Below are positions 43,330-53,400 of a stretch of DNA of 64,000 nucleotides, piece by piece (positions within the stretch are counted from its first letter, which is position 1; each line of letters opens with the position of its first letter). The position numbers and the translations under genes are program-made. The DNA comes from Gemella haemolysans ATCC 10379. Lineage in GTDB: Bacteria > Bacillota > Bacilli > Staphylococcales > Gemellaceae. The notes under the pieces were generated by a model that saw only the letters and a list, made by a program, of their open reading frames with translations, had not been told where the DNA came from and did not search any database. The DNA is taken from assembly GCF_000173915.1 (NCBI RefSeq), contig NZ_ACDZ02000004.1:16804-80803 (forward strand), written 5' to 3'.

Positions 43330-45510
43330 TTATTCTTCTTCAGTCTCACGAGGGAAAATAATTGATTCACTAAAGTTTAAGTCGCGAAGAGCGGTGTAAG
43401 AATCTTCTAGAGAAATATAATTCAATTTTCTCATCGTTAATATTCTGTATTTTAAAAGTCGAACTGCTTCCATTTGAAGTTCTTTAAGTTCTTCTTCAAA
43501 ATCGATATCTTCTAAAAATACTTCAAACAAGGTGAATGAGTAGTATCTATATATATCTTTAACGAATTCTGCAGTATTTTCATCTGAACACTTTTCATCA
43601 ATAACCTTATAAGCTATATCAAGAAGTGCGTCTCTTACTGTAGGCGAACAATCAATAATAGCTTGAATTTGACTAGAAGAAGCTTCGGCTCTTTGTTTAA
43701 TTTCATCTAATTTATTGACGAAGTTTCCTTTTCTTCTTTTTGGAACTTTTTCTCTAAGTTTCTCATAGAATTCTGGAGTTAAATCTTTAGCAACCAAATG
43801 ACGAGTTAAACGACGTTTTAGATTGGATTCTTTTACATATATTCTTAAATTAAGTAATAAGTTTTTTGGCATCGAATATGTGAACAATAAAGATTTTCTA
43901 AGTTGCATAATTTTAGAAATTTCCAAGATTTGTTCAATGTTAGGATTGTCCTTAAGTATTTCAGGAAGAGCTTTGTCTTGTGCTTTCATTATTTTTTTGT
44001 GTAGTGATAATGGTTCGTTTGCATTTTTAAATCTTCCAGTTTGCATGTTTTTAAAGTATACTTTTAGTTCGTGTAAAATTTTTATTTCAAAAGCATAAGC
44101 AAGTTTTTCTTCGATAGATTTTTTAGAAATATCACGCTCTTTTAGTTCTTCAAGTGTTCCTTCTAGGGTTTTTTCACGAAGAGAATATTGAGTATATTCT
44201 TTTTCTTCATCTTCTCCTTTAACAACAAGTGGAAGGGCGATTGTACCAATAACAATACTTAGTAACACAACATTACTCGCAATGAATAGGATGGTATTTC
44301 TAAGTGGGAAGTTATCCCCAGTAGAAGTTACAACTGGAATCATAAGTGCTGTGGCAAGTGTTACTGTACCGTGAATACCGCATAAACTAGCAATTAAAGA
44401 GTAGCTAAATCTAGAATAGTCACCTTTGTCGAGTTTTCTATTTAATATTATTTTTGCTGTTTTTCTAGCAGTAGTAAAAAGATGAGGTTGGAATGATATG
44501 TAGTAAAAATATACGAAACCTAATCTAACAATCATTAAACCTAAAACGATTACTAAAGAGATAATAAAACCATAGACAATATCAATTTCTCTGTTGTTAA
44601 ACATTGTATGATATATCTCTGGAAGTAAATATCCTAAAAATGTGAATACTAAACCATTTAGTACATAACTTGCTATTTGTTGAGTACTATCTATAGTTAC
44701 TGCAGCATCACTACTTACAATAGTGAGTAATTGAAGTTTTCTCTGGTAGTTGTAAACTAGAGCTGTAATTACGACAGCAACGATACCAGAGACACCGATA
44801 TGCTCTGCTAGATAGAATACTATAACTGGTGTTATTAATTGAAAAATAACTAAAATATTAGATTCATCAGCAAACTTTGTTAAGAATGTAAACTTAATAT
44901 AAGAGAATGCTATACCAATGATAAGTCCAAAAATTGCTCCACCTCCTGCAACTACTAAAAATTTATAGCTAGCATTTGTAACAGAAAATGTATTAGTAAG
45001 AACAGCGGCTAGAGCTATATTAAATGACACAAGACCAGAAGCATCATTAAGAAGAGATTCCCCTTCTAATATAGCCATAAGGCCTTTAGGTAGTTTCATT
45101 CCCTTAGTTATTGATTTAACAGCAACAGCATCTGTAGGTGATAAGATAGCGGCTAAAACAAAACATGCTGCCCATGGAATCATTGGAAGCAATAAATGAA
45201 TTATGCTACCAACAACAATTACCGTTACAAGAACTAAAAATATTGCCATATATATAATAGGTCGTTTGTATAGCCAGATATTCTTTAATGACGCGTTGAA
45301 ACCGTCGGTAAATAGTAAGGGAGCGATAACTAACATCATAAACATTTCAGATTCAAACTCAAAATGAAGTGGGAGATTAGGGATAAATGTTACCGCAGCA
45401 CCAAGTATTATTTGGAATAAAGCTGCAGGAATACGTGGAAAAAGATTATTTAAAAATGAACCAAGTATTACAATTATGACAAATATACCTAGGGTAGTTA
45501 GTATTTCCAT
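43330..45510 (-). CDS. Cation/proton antiporter, NhaP/CPA1 family
   Basis: This 726-residue protein has a membrane domain of about twelve helices (1-415) with LLFTDGFNASLKN, LSPTDAVAVKSITKGMKLP, ESLLNDASGLVSFNIALAAV (the ND pair of sodium/proton exchangers) and CGIHGTVTLATALMIPV. A long cytosolic C-terminal region (about 430-726), mostly charged helices, follows. The family exchanges Na or K for protons. It is a single gene convergent with the repeat protein. Confidence 0.93.
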   Translation of the reverse strand: MEILTTLGIFVIIVILGSFLNNLFPRIPAALFQIILGAAVTFIPNLPLHFEFESEMFMMLVIAPLLFTDGFNASLKNIWLYKRPIIYMAIFLVLVTVIVVGSIIHLLLPMIPWAACFVLAAILSPTDAVAVKSITKGMKLPKGLMAILEGESLLNDASGLVSFNIALAAVLTNTFSVTNASYKFLVVAGGGAIFGLIIGIAFSYIKFTFLTKFADESNILVIFQLITPVIVFYLAEHIGVSGIVAVVITALVYNYQRKLQLLTIVSSDAAVTIDSTQQIASYVLNGLVFTFLGYLLPEIYHTMFNNREIDIVYGFIISLVIVLGLMIVRLGFVYFYYISFQPHLFTTARKTAKIILNRKLDKGDYSRFSYSLIASLCGIHGTVTLATALMIPVVTSTGDNFPLRNTILFIASNVVLLSIVIGTIALPLVVKGEDEEKEYTQYSLREKTLEGTLEELKERDISKKSIEEKLAYAFEIKILHELKVYFKNMQTGRFKNANEPLSLHKKIMKAQDKALPEILKDNPNIEQILEISKIMQLRKSLLFTYSMPKNLLLNLRIYVKESNLKRRLTRHLVAKDLTPEFYEKLREKVPKRRKGNFVNKLDEIKQRAEASSSQIQAIIDCSPTVRDALLDIAYKVIDEKCSDENTAEFVKDIYRYYSFTLFEVFLEDIDFEEELKELQMEAVRLLKYRILTMRKLNYISLEDSYTALRDLNFSESIIFPRETEEE

Positions 45511-45678
45511 AAAAAACTCCTTTGTAATTATTTTATTATTATTTGTACTAATATATTTTACAATTATTTATCACTAAAATCAATAATTATACCATTTAAA
45601 TGAAGACTATTTGGACTGATGATTTAAGAAAATTTAGAGTTTAAAAAAATTTGTAAATTATTACTTAGGTATAAAAAT

Positions 45679-45720
45679 ATCGCTACACCTAAGTATTAAT
45701 ACCAAGATGTAGCGAATTAT
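45679..45720 (-). terminator. Terminator after the haem ABC transporter genes
   Basis: TCGCTACA and TGTAGCGA pair around a 22-base loop that also contains a CCTAAGTATT/AATACCAAG partial stem; read on the minus strand after the ATPase gene. Confidence 0.6.
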
Positions 45721-45749
45721 TCAAAATATTTATTTAGATATTTGAAAAA

Positions 45750-46514
45750 TTACCAACTAATTACTTTTCCATCTTCTATTTTAATGTCAGCATCATAAAG
45801 TTTGTTTAGAAGATCTTCATCAAAAAAGTTCTCAGCTTTATCATTTTTAATCACTTTTCCATCAAGAAGAGCAATAATATTATCACTATAAGCTAGAGCT
45901 TGATTAATATCATGCAATACCATGATAATAGTGATTCCTAATGATTTATTAAGCTCTCTTACAAGCTGCATTATAGATTTTTGATATTTTATATCAAGGA
46001 AAGTAGTAGGCTCGTCTAGTATAATAATATCAGTACTTTGTGCTAATGCCATTGCGATATAAACACGTTGAAGCTGTCCTCCCGATAACTCATCCACACG
46101 TTTATCTTTATAAGCCTGTAGATTAGTTTTTTCTAATGCAAATTCAATCTTTTCAACATCACTAGCAGTAGGCTTGTAAAAGAAAATGTTTTGGTAAGGA
46201 AGTCTAGCGAAACTAACCATATCATAAACGGTAATTTCTCGTGGAGTTTCATTCTTTTGATAAACAATTGCAAGAATACTCGCAAGTTCTTTTAATGAAT
46301 ATGAATTCAGTTCCTTACCTTCAATTTTTATACTTCCAGAATTATAGTTTAAGTTTTTTGCTAATATTTTTATAAGTGTACTTTTACCACAACCATTTTT
46401 ACCAAGTAGGGTAGTAATCTTACCTTTTTCAATGCTTACATTTAGACCTTCAAAAAGTGCATTTTTATTATCATACTTAAACGTAAGGTTATTAATTTCT
46501 ATTATATTTTCCAT
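45750..46514 (-). CDS. ABC transporter ATP-binding protein for haem/iron
   Basis: This 254-residue ATPase has GKNGCGKSTLIKILA (Walker A), LSGGQLQRVYIAMALAQ (signature), DIIILDEPTTFLDIKYQ (Walker B) and VLHDINQALAYSDNI (switch). It is of the FecE/FhuC type. Its start overlaps the permease stop by one base, so it energises that permease. Confidence 0.93.
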   Translation of the reverse strand: MENIIEINNLTFKYDNKNALFEGLNVSIEKGKITTLLGKNGCGKSTLIKILAKNLNYNSGSIKIEGKELNSYSLKELASILAIVYQKNETPREITVYDMVSFARLPYQNIFFYKPTASDVEKIEFALEKTNLQAYKDKRVDELSGGQLQRVYIAMALAQSTDIIILDEPTTFLDIKYQKSIMQLVRELNKSLGITIIMVLHDINQALAYSDNIIALLDGKVIKNDKAENFFDEDLLNKLYDADIKIEDGKVISW

Positions 46515-47488
46515 TAACTTACTCCTTTCTTAACTAAAATAATGAATGCAGGCCCACCTATAATCATCATTATTAAATCAGCAGGTATTTCTATTGGTGC
46601 AAAAATAACACGACCGATTGTATCGAATAACAGTAGAATAAATGCTCCAAGTAAAGCACTAAATGGAATTGTGTAAATATGATTTCGTCCAATTACAATT
46701 TTAGCAATATGAGGTGTAATAAGAGCCAAGAATACCATAACACCAGCAACAGCCGTCGAAATAGAAGCAAGAGCCACCGCAACAAATGAAATCAATAAAC
46801 GAATCATATTAATATTTATACCAAGAGAACTAATAATATTATCATCTAAAGCAAATATATTGCACAGTTTAGCTAAGAAGAAACTAATAATTAGTAATAT
46901 TGGAATCCAACCTAATAATAATGAAACGTCATCCCAGTTCTTAGTTCCTAAACCAACAGTTTTAAATGCTGACGAAGTAGTAGAGTTAGCTTGGTTCAAA
47001 TACTGCATAGAACTTAGTATTCCTGTGAAGAAATAACTTATTGCAATACCGATTAAAATAATTTTAACATTGTTTTTTGTTCTACCAGCTAAGTAATAAA
47101 TGATTAAGAAACCAAGAACACCACCGATGATAGAAAACACAGACTTAAACATTAAAAATTGTGGTAATAATCCTAATCCTAAGTATAAAAATAGGTTAGC
47201 TCCACTAGAAACACCAATAATACTAGGATCGACAAGTGGGTTCTTTAATACTGTTTGTAATAATAGACCACTAACTCCCAGCGCAGCACCTACTAATAAG
47301 GTGATGATAATTCTTGGAAAACGAACGTCGATAATTGCATTTACATTGGCGTATTCTCCGGTAAAGATACCAATAGCTAATTGTCCGACGCTAGCTTTTA
47401 TACTACCACTGTTCGCTGCAAAAAATATCGTACTTAATAAAAGTAGAATAAGAACAGAAAAAGTGATTACTTTTTTATTTTTAAACAT
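46514..47488 (-). CDS. isdF: FecCD-family haem/iron permease
   Basis: This 324-residue protein has about nine or ten membrane segments and the BtuCD-type features FPRIIITLLVGAALGVSGLLLQTVLKNPL at the start and GRNHIYTIPFSALLGAFILLL with the ATPase-coupling region. It is placed between the ATPase and the haem lipoprotein, so IsdF-like haem transport is likely. Confidence 0.9.
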   Translation of the reverse strand: MFKNKKVITFSVLILLLLSTIFFAANSGSIKASVGQLAIGIFTGEYANVNAIIDVRFPRIIITLLVGAALGVSGLLLQTVLKNPLVDPSIIGVSSGANLFLYLGLGLLPQFLMFKSVFSIIGGVLGFLIIYYLAGRTKNNVKIILIGIAISYFFTGILSSMQYLNQANSTTSSAFKTVGLGTKNWDDVSLLLGWIPILLIISFFLAKLCNIFALDDNIISSLGININMIRLLISFVAVALASISTAVAGVMVFLALITPHIAKIVIGRNHIYTIPFSALLGAFILLLFDTIGRVIFAPIEIPADLIMMIIGGPAFIILVKKGVS

Positions 47489-47554
47489 TAAGAACCTCCT
47501 TATATAGTTTATATGTTTAGTATATCACATTGTTTTAAAATTGTATTATTTAAA

Positions 47555-47588
47555 AAACCAGAGGTAGCAATGCGCTACTTCTGGTTTT
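47555..47588 (-). terminator. Terminator between isdE and the permease gene
   Basis: AAAACCAGAGGTAGC pairs with GCTACTTCTGGTTTT (one G-T pair). It lies inside what looks like a haem operon, so it may lower expression of the permease and ATPase relative to the binding protein, or mark two units. Confidence 0.8.
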
Positions 47589-47593
47589 AAGTA

Positions 47594-48553
47594 TTAGTTA
47601 CTATAGAAAATACTGTATAGACTTTCTAATCCTTTTTGGTAATCATATGTAGCTGTCATACCAAACATTGAGCTATCTAAATCGACAACTTTATTATTTT
47701 TTACCGCATCAAAGTGAGACCAACTCTTATTGTTTTCAAATTCTTTTTTAAACATTTCATTTACAGTATCAGGCATAGCATGAGCAGTACGTAAAATGAA
47801 ATCTGGTTTATCGTTTAAAGCAGTTTCTAAGTTTAGATTTTTAAACTCTTCGTTACCTTTAACGATATTTTCACCACCAGCTAATTTTACAAGGTTACCT
47901 ACGTAAGATTTTTCAGTAGCTGCCATGTAGCTTCCAGGTAAGCCCATAAGAACAAGAACTTTTGGTTTCTTTTTATTTGCGATTTTTTCATTGAATTTGG
48001 CGAAGAATTTATCGTGTTCTTTCTTTAACTCTTTGAATTTTTCAGTTTTACCGAATTCTTTTGCAAGTTCTTCAGTTACAGCGTATAGCCCGTTAACACT
48101 ACGAATGTCTATAAATTTATAAGGTATTTTATTTTTCTCGAATCCTTCTTTTATCCAGTCTTGTAAACTATCTGGCGCATATACAATAGAAGGATTAATC
48201 GACTTAATAACCTCCATATTAGGATTCATAGGAAGACCAATTTGAACAGTATTGTCATACTTTTTAGGTATACGTCCTAATTTTGTAGTAGGAACAGCTG
48301 CTAATTTAATGTCAAGAACATTAGCTACTTGAGCAAGAGCGACAGAATCCATTACTACACGTTTACCATTTTCTTCTTCAGATTTTTTATTTTTATTTAC
48401 ACCTGTTAAGTCAATAGTCTCATTAAAAGCCTTATCAGCTAGATTAGGATCAGTTCCAGTAGTGTTACCAGCTTTATTTTGTGATGAACAAGCAGTAAGA
48501 ACTAGAATACTGGTTAATAGTAGTGTAAATAGTAGGGATAGTTTTCTTTTCAT
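47594..48553 (-). CDS. isdE: Haem-binding lipoprotein of an ABC transporter, IsdE-like
   Basis: This 319-residue lipoprotein has a lipobox (VLTACSS, Cys22) and a periplasmic-binding-protein fold of the iron/haem class. GLPMNPNMEVIKS (about Met109) and RTAHAMPDTVN (about His259) correspond to the Met and His that hold haem iron in staphylococcal IsdE and streptococcal HtsA/SiaA. It receives haem from NEAT proteins and hands it to the permease. It follows the NEAT/Shp-like gene by 10 bases. Confidence 0.93.
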   Translation of the reverse strand: MKRKLSLLFTLLLTSILVLTACSSQNKAGNTTGTDPNLADKAFNETIDLTGVNKNKKSEEENGKRVVMDSVALAQVANVLDIKLAAVPTTKLGRIPKKYDNTVQIGLPMNPNMEVIKSINPSIVYAPDSLQDWIKEGFEKNKIPYKFIDIRSVNGLYAVTEELAKEFGKTEKFKELKKEHDKFFAKFNEKIANKKKPKVLVLMGLPGSYMAATEKSYVGNLVKLAGGENIVKGNEEFKNLNLETALNDKPDFILRTAHAMPDTVNEMFKKEFENNKSWSHFDAVKNNKVVDLDSSMFGMTATYDYQKGLESLYSIFYSN

Positions 48554-48563
48554 GAATTATCTC

Positions 48564-49883
48564 CTAGTTATTTTTTCTTTTTTTACGAGGAAAGTAAAGC
48601 CCAGCAGCTATTGCAAGAACTCCTATACCACCTAAATAATAAGGTGTGTAGTTTGCTTCTTTAATAGCTTCCATGTCTAACCCCTCATTTCCGTTTTTAA
48701 TACTATCAGTATTAACTTCCACGAAATAACGAACAGGACGATTCATTGGTTCTACATACATTTGTACCATAGCTAAGAAGTTTTCATTTGGTACTTCAAA
48801 ACGATAATCAACATAGCTGTCTTTATATTGTTCGATGTTAACTTTTGTTTCAGTAGCAGCAACTTGTTTGAATTCTCCATCTTTTTGAAGAACTTTAATG
48901 AAAGGACCTTGTTCTTTACTACGTTGAACCCAGTTCATTAGGTGAATACGTACAGTTGCGTATAATTTACCATCTTTTGTACGTTGAAGCATAGCTTTAG
49001 ACCAACGTTTTTCGCCGTTAGATTTTTGATTTTTAAGAGCTTCATTAAGGTCCCCACCTGCATTAATAGGTGAGATTACTCCTTGAACCATACCTTCACC
49101 GATAGCAGTGTTTTTAGTCCCACCATCAGCAGTAACACCAGTAAGAGGGTTCAAGTATGAACCTGTGATGTCAAGATTATAAAGACCAGGATTTTTTGTT
49201 TTTTGATCATCTTTGAAGTAATCTTCTAATTTCTTAGCAACAAATCCTTCAGGTGCCTTATTTTCATCTTTTTTATCTTTGTTTTCTTCTTCTTTTTTCT
49301 TATCTTCAGCTTTTTTCTCTTTTTCTTTATCTTTAGATGAATCTTCAGAACCAGATACTAGATTAGCTGCAGACCAGTTAAATTTAATAATGGCATTTTG
49401 AGATGCATCACCACCCATAATTTGGTTCATGGCATCAACAGCGACTCTAACACCGACTTTATCAGGTTTAGCTTCACCGAAATTAAAGCTTAGGTTTCCA
49501 GGATATGTACTAGTACCACCGTCTAAGTTTGTATCATTATAAGTACTTGTCACTGAAGCAGCAGTAAGGCTTCCTGAGAAAATAGGAGATGAGTAGATGC
49601 TAAGTGATAATAAGTGACCGTGCATATTACTGAAATCCATTGGAGTAAATTGTACAGTAATAGTAGAAGTGTTATTATCGTGAACATTTACTGTAGCATG
49701 TGTAGCTAATGCATTGTTCCCCATAGAAAGACGACCACTATTTTCAGCGTGCCATAGTTCTACAGGAACGCTATACACTCTGTCAGCAGCATGTACATTT
49801 TTAACGAAAGGAACATTACTAGATGTAACTATAAACGTTAATGTAGCAATAACTATCGTTAACAGTTTTAAAACTCGTTTCAT
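48564..49883 (-). CDS. Haem protein with NEAT domain fused to a Shp-like domain
   Basis: This 439-residue protein has a signal peptide (cleavage likely after VHA), a NEAT domain (about 35-175; AENSGRLSMGNNALA is the haem-cradling helix motif), a Lys/Glu linker, and a second domain (about 225-400: YLNPLTGVTADGGTKNTAIG, LHLMNWVQR, YVEPMNRPVRYFVEV) resembling streptococcal Shp, which binds haem through two Met. It ends in one membrane helix and RKKRKNN without a sorting motif, so it stays membrane-bound, next to IsdE. The Shp assignment is from memory of that family and moderately sure. Confidence 0.85.
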   Translation of the reverse strand: MKRVLKLLTIVIATLTFIVTSSNVPFVKNVHAADRVYSVPVELWHAENSGRLSMGNNALATHATVNVHDNNTSTITVQFTPMDFSNMHGHLLSLSIYSSPIFSGSLTAASVTSTYNDTNLDGGTSTYPGNLSFNFGEAKPDKVGVRVAVDAMNQIMGGDASQNAIIKFNWSAANLVSGSEDSSKDKEKEKKAEDKKKEEENKDKKDENKAPEGFVAKKLEDYFKDDQKTKNPGLYNLDITGSYLNPLTGVTADGGTKNTAIGEGMVQGVISPINAGGDLNEALKNQKSNGEKRWSKAMLQRTKDGKLYATVRIHLMNWVQRSKEQGPFIKVLQKDGEFKQVAATETKVNIEQYKDSYVDYRFEVPNENFLAMVQMYVEPMNRPVRYFVEVNTDSIKNGNEGLDMEAIKEANYTPYYLGGIGVLAIAAGLYFPRKKRKNN

Positions 49884-49925
49884 TATAAAAACTCACTTTC
49901 TTTTGTATTATTTAATTTTTAATAA

Positions 49926-49951
49926 GAAAGGCGGGAAGTATTCCCGCCTTA
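49926..49951 (-). terminator. Terminator after the three-NEAT protein gene
   Basis: AAGGCGGGAA pairs with TTCCCGCCTT around a six-base centre; T-rich sequence follows on the minus strand. Confidence 0.85.
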
Positions 49952-49994
49952 CGGAATAGATAATATTAAGCTAATTAAGTTGGATATTATCTTA

Positions 49995-51857
49995 TTATTT
50001 TTGTTTTCTTCTACCAACCATGAAGGCACTCATTAGAGTAAGAGCTCCTGCAAGGATAGATGATGATGTTTCTAATCCAGTGTTAGATAGGCGTCCGTTG
50101 TTTAGACGTCCACCTTTTGGAGTTAAAGCACCAGCACCATTACCAGCAGTACTTGCTCCAGGTTGACCACCATCGATTACTGCAGTTCCTTGTCTTTCAG
50201 TAGCATTAGACCAGTTAAGGCTAAGGATTGCATCTTTTTTACCAGCACCTGGCATAATACTTTCCATTGTAGGTACAAAAACAGAAACAGGAATGTTAGT
50301 TAGTTTTTCGTTAGATGTGAAATGGATTTCTACTTGGTTCATAGCGCCACCTGTTTTATTGACAGGGTATTCAGTCCCGTTAACCCAGAAACGAGTAATA
50401 CCGTCTGTAAGAGTTCCTACTTTAATATCGTGGAAACGAACTTTGTAGTGATAAGTATCACCATGTTTAAATACAGTGATTCCATCTAATGCGGCGTTCC
50501 CCATAGATGCACGACCTGATTCATATGCATTTAATAGAGAGGCAGTTACGTTATCGTAGAATGTAACTGGTACTTCTACACCTTGTTCTTGAGTAGCGGC
50601 AGGAAGCACTGGTGTTGTTGGAGTAGTAATTGGTGAAGTAGGTTGCCCTCCAGTATTAGTAGCAGGGTTGCTAGAACCAGGATTTCCGCCAGCTATAGGT
50701 TGCCCTTGTTGTTCAGTCACATTAGACCAGTCAAATGATAAAGTAGCATTTTGTTTACCACCGCCTGCCATAATAGATTCCATAGCTTGAACAAAAACAG
50801 AAACAGGGACAGTTGATAGTTTCTCAGTAGATGTGAAGTGTACTTCTACCTGTTTATTAGCCCCACCAGTAGGGTTTACAGGATACTCTGTACCATTTAC
50901 CCAGAAACCAGTAATTCCGTCATTAAATGTTCCAACACTAATATTGTGGAAACGAACAATATAGTGATAAGTACTTCCTTCTTTATATACAGTTACATTA
51001 CTGTGCTCTAAAGCTGCATCCCCCATAGATTTCTGACCAGGACGATAAGCATTTAGTAATGTAGCTTTAACTCCTTTATAGTAAGTTGCAGTAGCTGAAG
51101 GAGTAGGTTTTGGAGTAGGTGTAGTCACTACAGGTTTTGGTTGCTCCTTAGGTTTAGGAGTTTCTACAGGTTTAACAGTCTCAGTTGGTTTATCAGCAGG
51201 TTTAGTTGGATCAGCTGGTTTATTCGAAGGCTGAGTATCTTTTGGTGTTTCAGGTTTTGTAACAGGTTTAGACTCAGCAGGTTTAGCTGGAGTTTCAGCT
51301 GCTGGCTTAGGATTCACTGCAGGTTTAGGAGTAAGTTTTTCTTCAACTCCAGTTAAATCTAAACTAAGAATTGTATCTTTTGTACCTTGTCCAGGATTGT
51401 TAGTTAATAATCCAATTTTTTCCATTATTTGAACAAATACAGTAGCGTTAATTCTTGATTTTAATTCAGGTAGAGTAAATTCAGCCAATTTTGGATTTTT
51501 GGCGCTTGGATCTTCTGTATATTCTATTGATTGTAATGATATTTCTTGTCCTTCTATCCAAAGTTTAGATACTCCATCGGATAATCCATTCAGGTCGACA
51601 TCTTTTAATATTAATTTGTATTTATAACCATTAGCTACTTTTTGAACGGTCAATTTAACTATAGAAGCATTAGCCATTGATATTTTTCCGGCTTCGTATG
51701 CATTTAAAGCTGTAGTTTTAACCGGTACCTCTGGATTTTGAGTATCAGCTGCTAATAAAACTTTGTTGTTTTGTGTAGTTGCTGAGTAATCTACCACAGC
51801 AAGAGTAGAGATGATAGTTGCTGCCGATAGAACTTTTAATAATTTATTTGCTTTCAT
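49995..51857 (-). CDS. Cell-wall protein with three NEAT domains
   Basis: This 620-residue protein has a signal peptide, three NEAT domains (about 48-180, 262-390 and 437-565) with helix motifs NAYEAGKISMANASI, NAYRPGQKSMGDAAL and NAYESGRASMGNAAL, a Pro/Thr/Lys linker between the first and second, and a sorting signal RLSNTG, hydrophobic helix, GRRKQK. The second and third NEAT domains are close copies. NEAT domains bind haem or haemoproteins at the surface. The sorting pentapeptide is L-S-N-T-G, not L-P-x-T-G. Confidence 0.92.
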   Translation of the reverse strand: MKANKLLKVLSAATIISTLAVVDYSATTQNNKVLLAADTQNPEVPVKTTALNAYEAGKISMANASIVKLTVQKVANGYKYKLILKDVDLNGLSDGVSKLWIEGQEISLQSIEYTEDPSAKNPKLAEFTLPELKSRINATVFVQIMEKIGLLTNNPGQGTKDTILSLDLTGVEEKLTPKPAVNPKPAAETPAKPAESKPVTKPETPKDTQPSNKPADPTKPADKPTETVKPVETPKPKEQPKPVVTTPTPKPTPSATATYYKGVKATLLNAYRPGQKSMGDAALEHSNVTVYKEGSTYHYIVRFHNISVGTFNDGITGFWVNGTEYPVNPTGGANKQVEVHFTSTEKLSTVPVSVFVQAMESIMAGGGKQNATLSFDWSNVTEQQGQPIAGGNPGSSNPATNTGGQPTSPITTPTTPVLPAATQEQGVEVPVTFYDNVTASLLNAYESGRASMGNAALDGITVFKHGDTYHYKVRFHDIKVGTLTDGITRFWVNGTEYPVNKTGGAMNQVEIHFTSNEKLTNIPVSVFVPTMESIMPGAGKKDAILSLNWSNATERQGTAVIDGGQPGASTAGNGAGALTPKGGRLNNGRLSNTGLETSSSILAGALTLMSAFMVGRRKQK

Positions 51858-51898
51858 TTTATTTTGATTTCTCCTTATATTTCTTTATACATGACTTT

Positions 51899-51927
51899 AT
51901 ACAAAGGGATAAATTATCCCTTTGTAT
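51899..51927. promoter_or_regulatory. 29-base perfect palindrome between two NEAT genes
   Basis: ATACAAAGGGATAA, one central A, then its exact complement. It follows the frameshifted NEAT gene's stop and precedes the next NEAT gene. It lacks a long T-run, so it may be a terminator, a processing hairpin or an operator. Confidence 0.5.
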
Positions 51928-52189
51928 AAGAGTTTGTTTTATATTATTTGTTATTTTTTCTGCGTAGAACAAGAGCAGATAATAATACTAGTGCACCTAA
52001 ACCAACAGTTGCTGTTGAACTTACTCCAGTATTAGCTAACGCTTTAAGTCCTTTAGCTACAGTTTGTGAAGTTTTTTGAACAGTAGTTTTTTCAACCTCA
52101 GTTTTCTTATCTTCTTTGCTTTCATTTTGTCCAAAGATATCTTGTGTTGATGGTTGTGCTTGTTCTTTTACTTTTTGCTCTTTGTTTAA

Positions 52190-52440
52190 ATCATTGATAT
52201 TTAATTCTGGTAATTCAGGTTGAACAAGAGCATCACCAGTTTCAGATTTTGGTATTTCGCTTAATGCTGGTAGTTCAGGTTGAATAAGAGCTTCACCTTT
52301 TTCTGCTTTCGATATTTCGTTTAATTCTGGTAATTCAGGTTGAACAAGAGCATCACCAGTTTCAGATTTTGGTAATTCGTTTAATGCTGGCAGTTCAGGT
52401 TGAACAAGAGCATCACCAGTTTCAAATTTTGTTTTATTAT
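52190..52440 (-). repeat. Four tandem 23-residue repeats before the LANTG anchor
   Basis: Units of the type ETGDALVQPELPALNELPK occur four times in the C-terminal part of the large NEAT protein (69-base repeats). Confidence 0.8.
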
Positions 52441-52984
52441 TTGATGGGTTAATACCTTCTTTTACAATTGTGTATAAACTGAAGTGGTTAGTGAAGAATG
52501 TAAGTTTTCCATCTTTATAAACACTTGGTACTTTTTCTAATTTATTACCATTTACATAGTAAACTTCTAATTTTTCATTCTCATTAGCCACAACAGCTAC
52601 TGTAACTGCACGAGTTTCTCCTTGCTTATCGATTGTAGTTCCTTTAGAATCTGTGAAGTGTAAGTCAATTGTTTTAACAACACTTAGGTTTTCATCAGCT
52701 TTTTTAACAAGTTCTTCAACTTTTGCAACAGTTTCTTTGTCAGCTTTTTCAACTGAGAATTTAGATGCTTTTACAGTAGAGTTATCGAATGAAACTTTGA
52801 TTTCTTCTGATGAACCATTTTCTACAACTTTAGCAACTAATGTATCTTTAAGAGATGCAGTGTTAACTATTTCTTTCAGTTTTGCAGCTTCTTCTTTATT
52901 TACATCTTTATCAGTAGCGATATTAGCTAATGCTACTTTTTTAAGTTCTTCTAATTTTGCTTGTTCTTTTTCAGCTTGAGCCTT

Positions 52985-53400
52985 AGTAGCAGCTTCTTTT
53001 TCTAATCTTTCTTTTTCAAGACGATCAGCTTCAGCTTTTTGAGCTTTCTCTTTTTCAAGTCTTTCTTTTTCAGCTTGAGCCTTAGCAGCAGCTTCTTTTT
53101 CTAATCTTTCTTTTTCAAGACGATCAGCTTCAGCTTTTTGAGCTTTCTCTTTTTCAAGTCTTTCTTTTCAGCTTGAGCCTTAGCAGCAGCTTCTTTTTCT
53201 AATCTTTCTTTTTCAAGACGATCAGCTTCAGCTTTTTGAGCTTTCTCTTTTCAAGTCTTTCTTTTTCAGCTTGAGCCTTAACAGCAGCTTCTTTTTCTAA
53301 TCTTTCTTTTTCAAGACGATCAGCTTCAGCTTTTTGAGTCTTTTTCTTTTCAAGTCTTTCTTTTCCAGCTTGGGCTTTAGCAGCAGCTTCTTTTCTAATC
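52985..53400 (-). repeat. 99-base coiled-coil repeats containing the frameshifts
   Basis: At least four copies of a 99-base unit encode AEADRLEKERLEKEAAAKAQ and similar. The units match almost base for base except for lost T in TTTTT runs and a rearranged stretch at 53337-53366. Confidence 0.85.
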
